Below, one piece after another: positions 22,641 to 31,919 of a stretch of 58,663 nt of DNA. The position numbers and the translations under genes are program-made. Each line of letters starts with the position of its first letter. Positions within the stretch are counted from its first letter, which is position 1. A model generated the notes under the pieces. It had not been told where the DNA came from, did not search any database, and saw only the letters and a list, made by a program, of their open reading frames with translations. The stretch lies in NCBI GenBank assembly GCA_944333055.1, contig CALVKT010000042.1:1-58663 (forward strand), in the 5' to 3' direction. Source of the DNA: an uncultured Clostridia bacterium (GTDB lineage Bacteria; Bacillota; Clostridia; Christensenellales; Aristaeellaceae).

Positions 22641-24050
22641 ATGTCACAGACACGCGGGCTTGCCCGCATTCGCCGGACGTTCGTCGGCGACCGCGCGTTC
22701 TATCGCGAGGTGGTCGCCATCGTCGTGCCCATCATCGTCCAGAACACGGTCTCCAATGTGGTCAGCCTGCTGGACAACGTCATGGTCGGCCGCGTGGGCA
22801 CGCTGGAGATGTCCGCCGTGGCCATCGTCAATCAGCTCATCTTCATCTTCAATCTGTGCATCTTCGGCGGCCTGGCCGGCGCAGGCATATTCGCCACGCA
22901 ATTCGCCGGTGCGGGCGACGACGAGGGCGTGCGCTACAGTTTCCGCATCAAGTGGATGATCGCGGCGCTGATGTTCATCCTGGCCGCGGCCGTCTTCACG
23001 CTCCTGCCGGAAAAGCTGATCGGACTGTATCTGGCGGAGGGCACGTCGCCGCAGGACATGGAGAACACGATGCGCTTTGGCATGGATTACCTGCATGTCA
23101 TGCTGATCGGCCTGCTGCCGTTCGCTGTCTCGCAGGTCTACGCGAGCACGCTGCGCGAGATCGGGGAGACCCGCCTGCCGATGATCGCGGGCATCGCGGC
23201 GATGCTGGTCAACTTCGTGTTCAACTATCTGCTGATCTTCGGCAAGTTCGGCTTTCCGAAGCTGGGCGTCACGGGCGCGGCGATTGCGACGGTGCTCTCC
23301 CGCTATGTGGAAGCGGCGATCATCGTCGTCTACACGCATGCCGGAGGCCGCCGGTTCCCGTTCATCCGCGGCGCATACGGCAGCCTGCACGTGCCCGGTT
23401 GGCTGCTGCACGATGTGCTCAAGCGCGGCATGCCGCTGCTGGTCAACGAGTTCTTCTGGTCGTCCGGCATGGCCGTGCTGCTCCAGTGCTTCTCCGTGCG
23501 CGGGCTGGACGCCGTGGCGGCGTACAACATCACCTCCACGGTCAGCAACCTGTTCAAAGTCGTCTTCCTGTCCATCGGCAATGCCGTGGCCATCATGGTC
23601 GGCCAGGCGCTGGGCGCCAACCGCCCGCGCGAGGCAAAGGACATCGCATGGAAGCTGATGGCTGCGGCTGTCGTGAGCAACGTGGTCATGGGCCTGCTGC
23701 TCTTTGCCTGCTCGCCGCTGATTCCGCAGATCTACAACACGGAGCCGCACGTGCGTCAGATCGCCGAGCATCTGCTCTGGGTGGTCGCCGCCATGATGCC
23801 GGTCTATTCGCTGGCGCATTGCTGCTATTTCACGCTGCGCTCCGGCGGGCGAACGGTCATCACGTTCATCTTTGACAGCGGCTTTACGTGGGGCATATGC
23901 GTGCCGGTCGCCTATGCGCTGGCCAATATGACCGGCCTGTCCATCGTGCCGATGTACTGGATCGTGCAGGGGCTGGAGCTCATCAAGGTGGTGCTGGGCC
24001 TTTGGCTGGTGCGCAGGGGCGTGTGGATTCGCAACATCATCGAACTGTAA
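22641..24050 (+). CDS. MATE-family multidrug/sodium antiporter
   Basis: 469 residues, twelve predicted helices in two similar halves. MATE marks: VVPIIVQNTVSNVVSLLDNV in helix 1-2, GRVGTLEMSAVAI, and MVGQALGANRPREAKDIAWK in the second half. Exports cationic compounds using sodium or proton gradients. Start at 22641 after GGGGGAGAAAG. The acetyltransferase follows 22 bp later and may share the transcript. Confidence 0.92.
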   Translation: MSQTRGLARIRRTFVGDRAFYREVVAIVVPIIVQNTVSNVVSLLDNVMVGRVGTLEMSAVAIVNQLIFIFNLCIFGGLAGAGIFATQFAGAGDDEGVRYSFRIKWMIAALMFILAAAVFTLLPEKLIGLYLAEGTSPQDMENTMRFGMDYLHVMLIGLLPFAVSQVYASTLREIGETRLPMIAGIAAMLVNFVFNYLLIFGKFGFPKLGVTGAAIATVLSRYVEAAIIVVYTHAGGRRFPFIRGAYGSLHVPGWLLHDVLKRGMPLLVNEFFWSSGMAVLLQCFSVRGLDAVAAYNITSTVSNLFKVVFLSIGNAVAIMVGQALGANRPREAKDIAWKLMAAAVVSNVVMGLLLFACSPLIPQIYNTEPHVRQIAEHLLWVVAAMMPVYSLAHCCYFTLRSGGRTVITFIFDSGFTWGICVPVAYALANMTGLSIVPMYWIVQGLELIKVVLGLWLVRRGVWIRNIIEL

Positions 24051-24072
24051 TACGAAGAGGGGAGGGAACGCC

Positions 24073-24645
24073 GTGCTGAGCCTGAACGTGCTGGATGATG
24101 CGCAGATCAGCCGCCTGTATGCGTCCGGCATGCGCCGCGATTTCCCGGCAAGCGAGCTCAAGTCGCTTGCCGCCATCCTCTCCATGAAGCACAGGGGCGT
24201 ATACGATGCGCTCGGCGCGTATGGCGAGGACGGCGTGCTGGAGGCGTATGCGCTGCTGTATCGGCCGGAAGGGCAGCGCATCGCGCTGCTGGATTATCTG
24301 GCGGTGGAACCGGAGCGGCGCGGCGCGGGCGTGGGCAGCGCGCTGCTCGCGCAGCTCCAAAGGCACTACGCGACCCGTGTCGATGCGCTGCTCATCGAGT
24401 GCGAGCGGCCCAAGGCCGCGCCGGATGAGGCGCAGGCGCGCAAGCGGATTCGGTTTTACGAGCTGGCGGGCGCGCAGATGACCGATGTGCGCATCTGGCT
24501 GTTCGACGTGGAATACAGCATCCTTGTGCTGCCGTGCGCGCAGGCGCTGCCCGAACGCGATTGGGCGGCACAGATGCTCGCCATCTACCGGCAGATGCTG
24601 CCCGGCGCGCTCTATGAGCAGAACGTGCGCCTGATCCGCGGGTGA
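24073..24645 (+). CDS. GNAT-family acetyltransferase
   Basis: 190 residues from the GTG at 24073 (GGGGAGGG upstream). Acetyl-CoA loop in LAVEPERRGAGVGSALLAQL (the R/Q-x-x-G-x-G/A motif A). The C-terminus is longer than in the minimal GNAT fold. Substrate unknown. Confidence 0.82.
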   Translation: MLSLNVLDDAQISRLYASGMRRDFPASELKSLAAILSMKHRGVYDALGAYGEDGVLEAYALLYRPEGQRIALLDYLAVEPERRGAGVGSALLAQLQRHYATRVDALLIECERPKAAPDEAQARKRIRFYELAGAQMTDVRIWLFDVEYSILVLPCAQALPERDWAAQMLAIYRQMLPGALYEQNVRLIRG

Positions 24646-24660
24646 TGAATCGCATATATA

Positions 24661-24699
24661 AAAGATGCAGACCTGTGCGGCCTGCATCTTTCCTTTTTT
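24661..24699. terminator. Bidirectional terminator
   Basis: AAAGATGCAG pairs with CTGCATCTTT, with a T run on the plus side (CCTTTTTT). It separates the acetyltransferase from clpB, which ends convergently. Confidence 0.8.
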
Positions 24700-24710
24700 G
24701 GTGTCTGCGA

Positions 24711-27323
24711 TCAGCTGACCGTGTATTCCGCTTCATCGGTGATGAACAGCCGCTCGCCGTCGTAATCGACGGTGAGGATCGTGCGCGGCTGCACGTCCTC
24801 GGCGATCAGCTTGCGGGCGATCAGCGTCTCCACGGCGCGCTGCATGAAGCGCTTGAGCGGGCGCGCGCCGTAGACGGGGTCGTAGCCCTGCGCCACGATG
24901 TAGCGGCGCGCGGCGGGCGTCAGGCACATCGTGAGCTGCTTGTCCTTGAGGCGGCGGTTGAGGTCGGAAACCTGCAGATCGACGATGCGGTCGATCTCCT
25001 CGCGGGTGAGCGGCTTGTAGAAGACGATCTCGTCGAGCCGGTTGAGGAACTCAGGGCGGAAGTGCGTCTTGAGCAGGCCGTCCACCTGCTTGCGCGCGTC
25101 TTCTGTGATCTGGCCGCCTGCGTCGATGCCCTCCAGGATCACGGAAGAGCCCAGATTGCTGGTCAGGATGATGATGGTGTTCTTGAAATCCACCGTGCGG
25201 CCCTGGGAATCGGTGATCCGGCCATCGTCGAGCACCTGCAAAAGCACGTTGAACACGTCCGGATGCGCCTTTTCCACCTCGTCAAAGAGGATGACGGCAT
25301 ACGGCCTGCGGCGCACGGCCTCGGTCAGCTGGCCGCCCTCGTCGTAGCCGACGTATCCGGGAGGCGCGCCGATGAGCCGGGACACGCTGTGCTTTTCCAT
25401 GTATTCGCTCATGTCGATGCGAATCATGTTCTTCTCGTCGTCAAAGAGCGCCTGTGCCAGCGCCTTGGCCAGCTCTGTCTTGCCCACGCCGGTGGGGCCC
25501 AGGAAGAGGAAGGAGCCGATCGGGCGGTTCGGATTCTGGATGCCGGCCCGGCTGCGCAGGATCGCCTCGCAGACCTTTTCCACCGCTTCGTCCTGTCCGA
25601 TGACGCGCTCGTGCAGCGTGTCGTCCAGGTGCAGCAGCTTTTCGCGCTCGCCCTCCATGAGCTTGGCGACCGGGATGCCCGTCCAGCGCGCGACGATGCG
25701 CGCGATCTCCTCTTCTGTCACCTTGTCGCGCAGCAGCGTGCTGTCGGATTTGGCTTCCTCTGCGAGCTTTTCCTGCTCGGCCAGCTCCTTTTGGAGCTGC
25801 GGCAGCTTGCCGTATTTAAGCTCGGCTGCCCGGTTGAGGTCGTAGCTGCGCTCGGCTTCGGCGATTTCGCCGCCCAGGTGTTCGATTTCCTCGCGCAGCT
25901 TTTGCACCATGCCGATGCTGTTCTTCTCGTTTTCCCAGCGCGCCTGCATGGAGGAGAACGTCTCGCGCATGTCGGCCAGTTCCTTCTGGATGACGGAAAG
26001 CCGTTCGCGGGAGAGCGCGTCTTCCTCCTTCTTGAGCGCGGCCTCCTCAATCTCGTGCTGCATGATGCGCCGGCGCACGTCGTCCAGCTCCTGGGGCATG
26101 GAGTCCATCTCCGTGCGGATGGTCGCGCAGGCTTCGTCCACCAGATCGATGGCCTTGTCCGGCAGGAACCGGTCGGAGATGTAGCGGTTGGAGAGGGTGG
26201 CGGCAGCGATGAGCGCCTGATCCTGAATCTTGACGCCGTGGAAGACCTCGTAGCGCTCCTTGAGGCCGCGCAGGATGGAGATCGTGTCCTCGACGGTCGG
26301 CTCGGCGACCATGACGGGCTGGAAGCGGCGCTCCAAAGCGGCGTCCTTCTCGATGTATTTACGGTATTCGTTGAGCGTCGTCGCGCCGATGCAGTGCAGC
26401 TCGCCGCGTGCGAGCATCGGCTTGAGCAGGTTGCCGGCGTCCATGGAGCCTTCCGTCTTGCCCGCGCCCACGATGGTGTGCAGTTCGTCGATGAACAGGA
26501 TGATGCGGCCCTCGCTCGCCTTCACCTCGTTGAGCACGGCCTTGAGCCGCTCCTCAAACTCGCCGCGGAACTTCGCGCCCGCGATCAGCGCGCCCATGTC
26601 CAGCGAGAAGATCGTGTGATCCTTCAGGCTGTCCGGCACGTCGCCGCGCACGATGCGCTGGGCGAGGCCCTCGGCGATGGCCGTCTTGCCCACGCCCGGC
26701 TCGCCGATGAGCACGGGGTTGTTCTTGGCCTTGCGCGAGAGGATGCGGATCGCGTTGCGGATCTCGCTGTCGCGGCCGATGACCGGATCGAGCTTGTTCT
26801 GGCGCGCCAGCTCGACCAGATCCTGCCCGTACTTCTTGAGCGCGTCGTACGTCGCTTCGGGGTCCTCGCTGGTCACGCGGGCGCTGCCGCGCACGGCCTG
26901 CAAGGCCTTGAGGAAATCCGCCTTGCGCAGATTCAGGTTTGAGAAGATCGGTTTGACGGTTGAATCGGCCTTTTCCATGAGCGCGAGGAAGAGGTGCTCG
27001 ACGGAGACGTACTCGTCCCGCATCTGCTTCATCTCGGCCTCGGCCTGCTGCAAGGCGGCGGAAAGGCCCGCAGAGACGTAGGGCTGCTGGTTGCTGCCGG
27101 CAATCTTGGGCAGGCGCGCGACGGCGTTTTCACAGTCGGAGCGCATCTGCTGCGTGTTGACGCCCATCTTGCCCATCAGCTGGCCGACGAGGCCGTTTTC
27201 CTGCTGCATCAGCGCGCAGAGCAGGTGAATCTGTTCGACCTGCGCGTTGCCATATTGCTGCGCAAGCTGCTGACAGCTTTGCAGCGCTTCCATGGATTTT
27301 TGAGTGAAACGGTTAGATTCCAT
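24711..27323 (-). CDS. clpB: ATP-dependent disaggregase ClpB
   Basis: 870 residues from the ATG at 27323 (AAGGAGGATGATTTGG upstream). Clp-N repeats (residues ~5-145), first AAA+ module with GEPGVGKTA and [13 protein letters not shown], the long middle coiled coil (~400-530), second AAA+ module with [14 protein letters not shown] and [14 protein letters not shown], then the C-terminal D2 small domain. The coiled coil makes it ClpB rather than ClpC. It works with DnaK to dissolve aggregates. A CtsR-like operator overlaps its promoter. Confidence 0.95.
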   Translation of the reverse strand: MESNRFTQKSMEALQSCQQLAQQYGNAQVEQIHLLCALMQQENGLVGQLMGKMGVNTQQMRSDCENAVARLPKIAGSNQQPYVSAGLSAALQQAEAEMKQMRDEYVSVEHLFLALMEKADSTVKPIFSNLNLRKADFLKALQAVRGSARVTSEDPEATYDALKKYGQDLVELARQNKLDPVIGRDSEIRNAIRILSRKAKNNPVLIGEPGVGKTAIAEGLAQRIVRGDVPDSLKDHTIFSLDMGALIAGAKFRGEFEERLKAVLNEVKASEGRIILFIDELHTIVGAGKTEGSMDAGNLLKPMLARGELHCIGATTLNEYRKYIEKDAALERRFQPVMVAEPTVEDTISILRGLKERYEVFHGVKIQDQALIAAATLSNRYISDRFLPDKAIDLVDEACATIRTEMDSMPQELDDVRRRIMQHEIEEAALKKEEDALSRERLSVIQKELADMRETFSSMQARWENEKNSIGMVQKLREEIEHLGGEIAEAERSYDLNRAAELKYGKLPQLQKELAEQEKLAEEAKSDSTLLRDKVTEEEIARIVARWTGIPVAKLMEGEREKLLHLDDTLHERVIGQDEAVEKVCEAILRSRAGIQNPNRPIGSFLFLGPTGVGKTELAKALAQALFDDEKNMIRIDMSEYMEKHSVSRLIGAPPGYVGYDEGGQLTEAVRRRPYAVILFDEVEKAHPDVFNVLLQVLDDGRITDSQGRTVDFKNTIIILTSNLGSSVILEGIDAGGQITEDARKQVDGLLKTHFRPEFLNRLDEIVFYKPLTREEIDRIVDLQVSDLNRRLKDKQLTMCLTPAARRYIVAQGYDPVYGARPLKRFMQRAVETLIARKLIAEDVQPRTILTVDYDGERLFITDEAEYTVS

Positions 27324-27390
27324 CCAAATCATCCTCCTTGTCAATCAGAGCAGACGTAGTCTGTCCTGCCTGTTTCGTTTTCACGCTCAC

Positions 27391-27419
27391 AGTATACCAT
27401 GGTCAAAGAAAGTCAGTAA
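27391..27419 (-). promoter_or_regulatory. clpB promoter with CtsR-like operator
   Basis: Minus strand TTACTG (27419-27414), 17 bp, TATACT (27396-27391). On the plus strand GGTCAAA-GAA-AGTCAGT (27401-27417) matches the CtsR heptad direct repeat (RGTCAAA-N3-RGTCAAA) with two mismatches in the second heptad. Heat-inducible control is expected. Confidence 0.7.
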
Positions 27420-27522
27420 AGATCAAAATCGGAGAAATAATTGGAAAGAAGTGTACAAAATCACCAAAAACGCGCGCGACATATGCCGTGAAGCAGCGGG
27501 CTTGCCTCTGCCCATGGCAAAG

Positions 27523-27545
27523 AAAAAGCCCTTCGCAGGGAAGGA
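27523..27545 (-). terminator. Terminator after the SprT-like gene
   Basis: Minus strand CCCT-GCGA-AGGG, then CTTTTTC. Confidence 0.65.
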
Positions 27546-27550
27546 CGGGG

Positions 27551-28291
27551 TCAGGACAAGCGCGTCAGCGCGTCCAGCGGCACGTAGTATTTGTCATATC
27601 GCCTGCCGCGCGGGTCGTGGTAAGCGCCGCGCGGGCTCTTGACCATGACGGTGGCGCGCTTGCCGATGTAGGTGACGATGCCGCAGAGCGCCTTTTCCTC
27701 AAAGGCAAAGCGGACGCGGGAGCCGACCAGGAGGCCGTTTTGCGCGGCGGCCTGACGGCGCGTGGGCAGGCTGTGACGCGTGGCCGTATGGCCGAACAGG
27801 CCGTTGGCCAGCGAGAGAAAGCGCGCGCTATGCCCGGTCTGCCCGCAGAGCGCGACCTCAAGCGCATGGCAGAACTCGTGCTCAAAGACGACCAGAAACG
27901 CCTCCTGCGCGGTGGAGACGGTCAGGCCGTTGAGGGAGAAGGGGCCGTCTTGCAGACGCATGAGGAAATCGCCGGAGAGGCGAATCTCTGCATGCGCGAT
28001 CTGGCCGGGCGCGCGCTGCGCATAGAGAAACTTTCCGGCCGCGCTGACCAGCCGAAAGGAGAGCGTGACATGCAGCATGGGCATTTTCGCGCGCAGAAAG
28101 CCGCCGAGAAACCGCTCGTCGTACAGGCGCAGCAGGGTTTGCAGCGTATCGCCGCGCACGCCGGAGACGGGCACGGTGCAAAATCCCTCGTCAAGCGCGC
28201 ACAGGCGCGCGAGGATTTCCGCGCGCCTGCGCAAAATGTCCGCCTGCGCGAGCGGGAGGGCGAAGGGAAGCGGGGCGCGCGCCAGGGTCAC
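27551..28291 (-). CDS. SprT-like zinc metalloprotease
   Basis: 246 residues. Zinc motif HEFCH (His138, Glu139, His142) in FEHEFCHALEV and a third ligand region GQTGHSARFLSLANGLFGHT, as in SprT/Spartan-type proteases. The last ~70 residues (GSRVRFAFEEKALCGIVTYI...) form a small beta domain. No signal peptide. Its start overlaps the stop of the XRE/S24 regulator gene by 4 bp, so the two are translated together. Confidence 0.75.
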   Translation of the reverse strand: MTLARAPLPFALPLAQADILRRRAEILARLCALDEGFCTVPVSGVRGDTLQTLLRLYDERFLGGFLRAKMPMLHVTLSFRLVSAAGKFLYAQRAPGQIAHAEIRLSGDFLMRLQDGPFSLNGLTVSTAQEAFLVVFEHEFCHALEVALCGQTGHSARFLSLANGLFGHTATRHSLPTRRQAAAQNGLLVGSRVRFAFEEKALCGIVTYIGKRATVMVKSPRGAYHDPRGRRYDKYYVPLDALTRLS

Positions 28292-29004
28292 AGCGCGATC
28301 TCCACGCGCACGGCCTTGCCCACCAGCTTGATGTCGCTGATGTGCACGGATTCGGCGCCCAGATCGCGGTCGCCGCTTTGCAGCAGCAGGCTGCTGTTTC
28401 CAAGCAGCTTGATGCGGCGCAGGCAGCGGTGCGCGCCGTATTCCACCAGCATGATCGCGCCGTCAAGGGGCAGCGTCTGGGGAACGATCAGCACCAGATC
28501 GCCCTTCTCGATGCGCATGGCGCGCATGGAATCGTCCGGCGCGAGGAAGTAGACGACTTTATCCGGCTTTGCGCCCTCGATTTTTCCGTCCTGAATCGGC
28601 AGCATGCGCCGGCCGACCTGCACCCAGCCGGCGTTCATGATTGGCACGGGCTTGAGCACGCTGCTCAGCGCATCCAGCCAGATGCCGCTCTGTTCCTCGC
28701 GGGTCTGCGGCCTGGCTTCGGGCTCGGCCTTCGGCTTGGCGGCGGGCTGCGGCGCGGGCTTGGGCGCGAGCGTGCCCAGATCGACCGTCGCGGCGATCTC
28801 ATCGAGCGAGAACTCCGCCTCGTTGCGCTGGCTCGTGCCCAGCGTTTTGAGGATGCGGCGCGCCTGATCGTCCTGGATGATGCGACGGCCCTCCTCGACA
28901 TCCTTGAGATAGCCCTCGGAGACGCCGCACTTCTTCGCCACCTGCTTGCGGGTGAGCTTCTGGCGCGTGCGCTCCAGCAAAATCAAATCGCCCAAACGGC
29001 TCAT
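28288..29004 (-). CDS. XRE helix-turn-helix regulator with S24-like C-terminal domain
   Basis: 238 residues from the ATG at 29004 (GGAGGACGTACG upstream). Residues 1-55 are XRE (RTRQKLTRKQVAKKCGVSEG). A Pro/Ala/Lys-rich linker (~80-105) follows, then an S24/LexA-like domain with PDDSMRAMRIEKGDLVLIVP (nucleophile Ser kept). The position of the catalytic Lys reads LRRIKLL, so Arg seems to replace it, and no Ala-Gly or Cys-Gly cleavage pair is evident. It may therefore sense without self-cleaving. It is coupled to a metalloprotease gene. Confidence 0.75.
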   Translation of the reverse strand: MSRLGDLILLERTRQKLTRKQVAKKCGVSEGYLKDVEEGRRIIQDDQARRILKTLGTSQRNEAEFSLDEIAATVDLGTLAPKPAPQPAAKPKAEPEARPQTREEQSGIWLDALSSVLKPVPIMNAGWVQVGRRMLPIQDGKIEGAKPDKVVYFLAPDDSMRAMRIEKGDLVLIVPQTLPLDGAIMLVEYGAHRCLRRIKLLGNSSLLLQSGDRDLGAESVHISDIKLVGKAVRVEIAL

Positions 29005-29089
29005 CGTACGTCCTCCTGTCATGGCGCAAAAAATGCGCTCAGTTTCAAGCTAAGCGCATTATATCGTTTTGGATGGATTTTGTAAAGCG

Positions 29090-30271
29090 TCACGCCTTCG
29101 GCGGCGACGGATCGTCCGTGGCGAGATGGCGCGCAACAAGGCGCCTGCGGGTTGCATTGCCCAGCATCGTGTAGGTGATGGAGGTGATGGGCACGGCGGT
29201 GATCATGCCCACGACGCCGAAGAGGCCGCCGCCCACCGTCACGGCCAGCAGCACCCACATCGACGGCAGGTTGATGGAGGTGGCCACGACGCGCGGATAG
29301 ATCAGGTTGGTCTCCAGCTGCTGGAGGATCAGGATGAAGGCGACAAAGCCAATCGCCTGCATGGGGTTTTCGATCAGCACGAGGAAAGCGCCGATGACGC
29401 AGGAAAAGATCGCGCCGTAAATCGGGATCAGCGCGCAGAAGAGCATGATCACGGAGATCACCAGCGCGTGCGGGAAGCGGAAGATGAGCATGCCCGCAAA
29501 GCACAGCGCGCCCAGTATGCCCGCCTCCGTGCACTGGATGGTGACATAGGAGAAGAAGGTCCTGTGGGCCAGGCGCGCGACATCGATCACGCCGTCGCAG
29601 AACCCCTTGGGCAGGAAGGCGTAGAGCAGCTTCTTGCACTGGCGGGAGAGCGACTCCGTCTGCAGCAGGATATAGATCGCAAAGACGAAGGAGATGATCA
29701 CGTCCGTCATGCTGTCAAAGAGGGAGGAGACGTTGGTGACCAGCGAGGAGGCGAGGATGCCCGCATACTTCTGCACGAAAGCGATCAGCGAGGAGGCGAG
29801 CTGATTGAGATCCGGGATCATCGGCGCAACGGCGTCGTGAATCTGCGGGTATTCCTCCAGCCAGACGAGCAGGCGGGAGATCCAGTCCTGCGCCGTGGGC
29901 ACAAAGCGCATCACGGAATTGGCCAGCGAGGCGACCGTATCGACGAGCTGCGGCATCACGATGATGATGAAAAGCAAGACCAGCAGGAAGATCAGCAGCA
30001 GCGCGAGCACGAGGCTCAGCGGCTTGCGCCTGCCGGGCTGCACGAGCGGCTGGCCCTTCTTGTTCTTGCGGCTGAGCAGCTTGTCAAACAGGTGCATCGG
30101 CACGCTGATGATGAACGCCATGCAGCCGCCGACGATGAAGGGCGAAAACGTGGCGAGCGCCGTAGAGACCCAGCTGCTGATGGCCGGGAAGTGGGTGACG
30201 CACAAAAAGAGCGCGACGGTGAATGCGGAAAGCAGCAAAAGAAAACGTTTGGTGTCCTTTGAGAGCTGCAT
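29090..30271 (-). CDS. AI-2E family (PerM/TqsA-like) membrane protein
   Basis: 393 residues, about eight helices. AI-2E family pattern: N-terminal pair, charged central region, and the conserved C-terminal GALCFAGMLIFRFPHALVIS, IPIYGAIFSCVIGA and QQLETNLIYPRVVATSINLP segments. Members export small molecules or act in Na+/H+ exchange; the substrate here is unknown. Preceded by its own promoter at 30304-30332. Confidence 0.88.
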   Translation of the reverse strand: MQLSKDTKRFLLLLSAFTVALFLCVTHFPAISSWVSTALATFSPFIVGGCMAFIISVPMHLFDKLLSRKNKKGQPLVQPGRRKPLSLVLALLLIFLLVLLFIIIVMPQLVDTVASLANSVMRFVPTAQDWISRLLVWLEEYPQIHDAVAPMIPDLNQLASSLIAFVQKYAGILASSLVTNVSSLFDSMTDVIISFVFAIYILLQTESLSRQCKKLLYAFLPKGFCDGVIDVARLAHRTFFSYVTIQCTEAGILGALCFAGMLIFRFPHALVISVIMLFCALIPIYGAIFSCVIGAFLVLIENPMQAIGFVAFILILQQLETNLIYPRVVATSINLPSMWVLLAVTVGGGLFGVVGMITAVPITSITYTMLGNATRRRLVARHLATDDPSPPKA

Positions 30272-30303
30272 CGTCGTTCCTCCTGCTTCTTCAGTCTGTT
30301 TTC

Positions 30304-30332
30304 ATTATACCCAATTCGCACGCAAATGCAAA
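30304..30332 (-). promoter_or_regulatory. Promoter of the AI-2E family gene
   Basis: Minus strand TTTGCA (30332-30327), 17 bp, TATAAT (30309-30304). Confidence 0.75.
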
Positions 30333-30407
30333 GGCCATCCGTGCAAAAAATGGTGCGGCTCGTGTAAAATCTTGTCGCAGTCAATCGCGATCCGCGCCGG
30401 GCCACGC

Positions 30408-30436
30408 TTGAAATGCGGCGTGAAATGCGCTATAGT
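30408..30436 (+). promoter_or_regulatory. Promoter of the fumarase genes
   Basis: TTGAAA at 30408-30413, 17 bp, TATAGT at 30431-30436. Confidence 0.75.
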
Positions 30437-30468
30437 AATCACATAAAACGCGTGAAGGGGGCGTGGGC

Positions 30469-31308
30469 ATGAGGGAACTGGATGTGGCGCGCGTGGAAGA
30501 GACGGTCTATACGCTGTTTCGGCGCGCCTGCTGCGAGATCGGCGAGGACGTGCTGTCGCTGCTCGAACGAAATCTTGAGACGGAAGAATCGCCGTTTGGC
30601 CGAGAGGTGCTGCGCCAGCTGATCGAAAACGACCGCCTGGCCGCCGAAAAGCAGATGCCGCTGTGCCAGGATACGGGCATGGCGGTGATCTTCATGGACA
30701 TCGGGCAGGACGTGCATTTCACGGGCGGCGATGTCAACCGGGCGATTGAGGAGGGCGTGCGCCGGGCGTATCGGGACGGATGCTTCCGCGCCAGCGTGCT
30801 CACGCCGCTCACCCGCATCAACACGAAGGACAACACGCCCGCCGTCGTGCACGTGCGCATCGTACCGGGCGACCGCGTGACGATCACGGCGGCGCCCAAG
30901 GGCTTCGGCTCGGAGAACATGTCCCGGCTCTTCATGCTCACGCCGTCCCAGGGCGTGGAGGGCGTCAAGGATGCGATCGTGGAGGCGGTGCGCCTGGCCG
31001 GCGGCAATCCCTGTCCGCCGGTCGTGGTGGGCGTGGGCATCGGCGGCACGGCGGAGCGCGCCATGCAGATGGCCAAGCACAGCCTCACGCGCACGTGTGG
31101 CGAGCCGTCGCCCGATCCCATGCTCGCCGGCATGGAGCGCGAGCTGCTTGCGCGCATCAACGACCTGGGCATCGGGCCGCAGGGCCTCGGCGGCCGGACG
31201 ACGGCGCTGGCCGTGCACATCGAGCAGATGCCCACGCACATCGCGGGGCTGCCCGTGGCCGTCAACATGCAGTGCCACGCCGCGCGCCACAAGGCGGCGA
31301 CCATCTGA
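30469..31308 (+). CDS. Fumarate hydratase class I, alpha subunit
   Basis: 279 residues. Start at the ATG at 30469 after GAAGGGGGCG. Fe-S hydratase alpha features with the cluster cysteines in MPLCQDTGMAVIF, TRTCGEPSPDP and NMQCHAARHKA, plus PKGFGSENMSRLFML and VGVGIGGTAERAM. Together with the next gene it makes the oxygen-sensitive two-subunit enzyme interconverting fumarate and malate. A tartrate dehydratase is the close alternative. Confidence 0.88.
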   Translation: MRELDVARVEETVYTLFRRACCEIGEDVLSLLERNLETEESPFGREVLRQLIENDRLAAEKQMPLCQDTGMAVIFMDIGQDVHFTGGDVNRAIEEGVRRAYRDGCFRASVLTPLTRINTKDNTPAVVHVRIVPGDRVTITAAPKGFGSENMSRLFMLTPSQGVEGVKDAIVEAVRLAGGNPCPPVVVGVGIGGTAERAMQMAKHSLTRTCGEPSPDPMLAGMERELLARINDLGIGPQGLGGRTTALAVHIEQMPTHIAGLPVAVNMQCHAARHKAATI

Positions 31309-31322
31309 GGAGGGATGCACGG

Positions 31323-31874
31323 ATGTCGAGCAAGGCGATTCACGCGCCGCTCCGGGAAGAAGAGATCCGGACGCTGCGCGCGGGGGACAGCGTGCTGCTC
31401 AGCGGCACGATCTACACGGGGCGCGACGCCGCGCACAAGCGGCTGTGCGCGTTGGTGGCGGCGGGCGAGCCGCTGCCCTTTGACCTGCGCAATCAGGTGA
31501 TCTATTACGCGGGTCCCTGTCCGGCGAAGCCGGGCGACGCCATCGGCGCCTGCGGGCCGACGACGAGCTATCGGATGGACGCCTATGCGCCCACGCTCTG
31601 CGATCTCGGTCTCATCGGCATGATCGGCAAGGGACAGCGCAGCGAGGCGGTCGCATCGGCCATTCGCCGCAACGGCGGCGTGTATTTCGCGGCGACGGGC
31701 GGCGCGGGTGCGCTCATCGCCTCGTGTGTCAAGGCGGCGGAGGTGATCGCCTTTGACGACCTGGGCACGGAGGCGATTCGCAGGCTGACGGTTGAAGATC
31801 TGCCGCTGATCGTCGCCATCGACGCGCAGGGCGGCAATCTCTACGAATCCGGCCCGGCGCAGTACCGCAGATGA
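31323..31874 (+). CDS. Fumarate hydratase class I, beta subunit
   Basis: 183 residues, ATG at 31323, 14 bp after the alpha gene. Beta-subunit signatures LSGTIYTGRDAAHKR, YYAGPCPAKPG, ACGPTTSYRMD, MIGKGQRSEAV, and the end region GGNLYESGPAQYRR, cut short after it as in other split enzymes. Completes the active site with the alpha subunit. Confidence 0.9.
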   Translation: MSSKAIHAPLREEEIRTLRAGDSVLLSGTIYTGRDAAHKRLCALVAAGEPLPFDLRNQVIYYAGPCPAKPGDAIGACGPTTSYRMDAYAPTLCDLGLIGMIGKGQRSEAVASAIRRNGGVYFAATGGAGALIASCVKAAEVIAFDDLGTEAIRRLTVEDLPLIVAIDAQGGNLYESGPAQYRR

Positions 31875-31919
31875 CGTCGCGACAGCGCGTGATGATGGAA
31901 CAATAAGAGGAAGATACGC

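Noticed and set aside
24642-26942. A 766-codon plus-strand frame opposite clpB
   Set aside because: Same shadow effect of codon bias; ClpB motifs on the minus strand are unambiguous.
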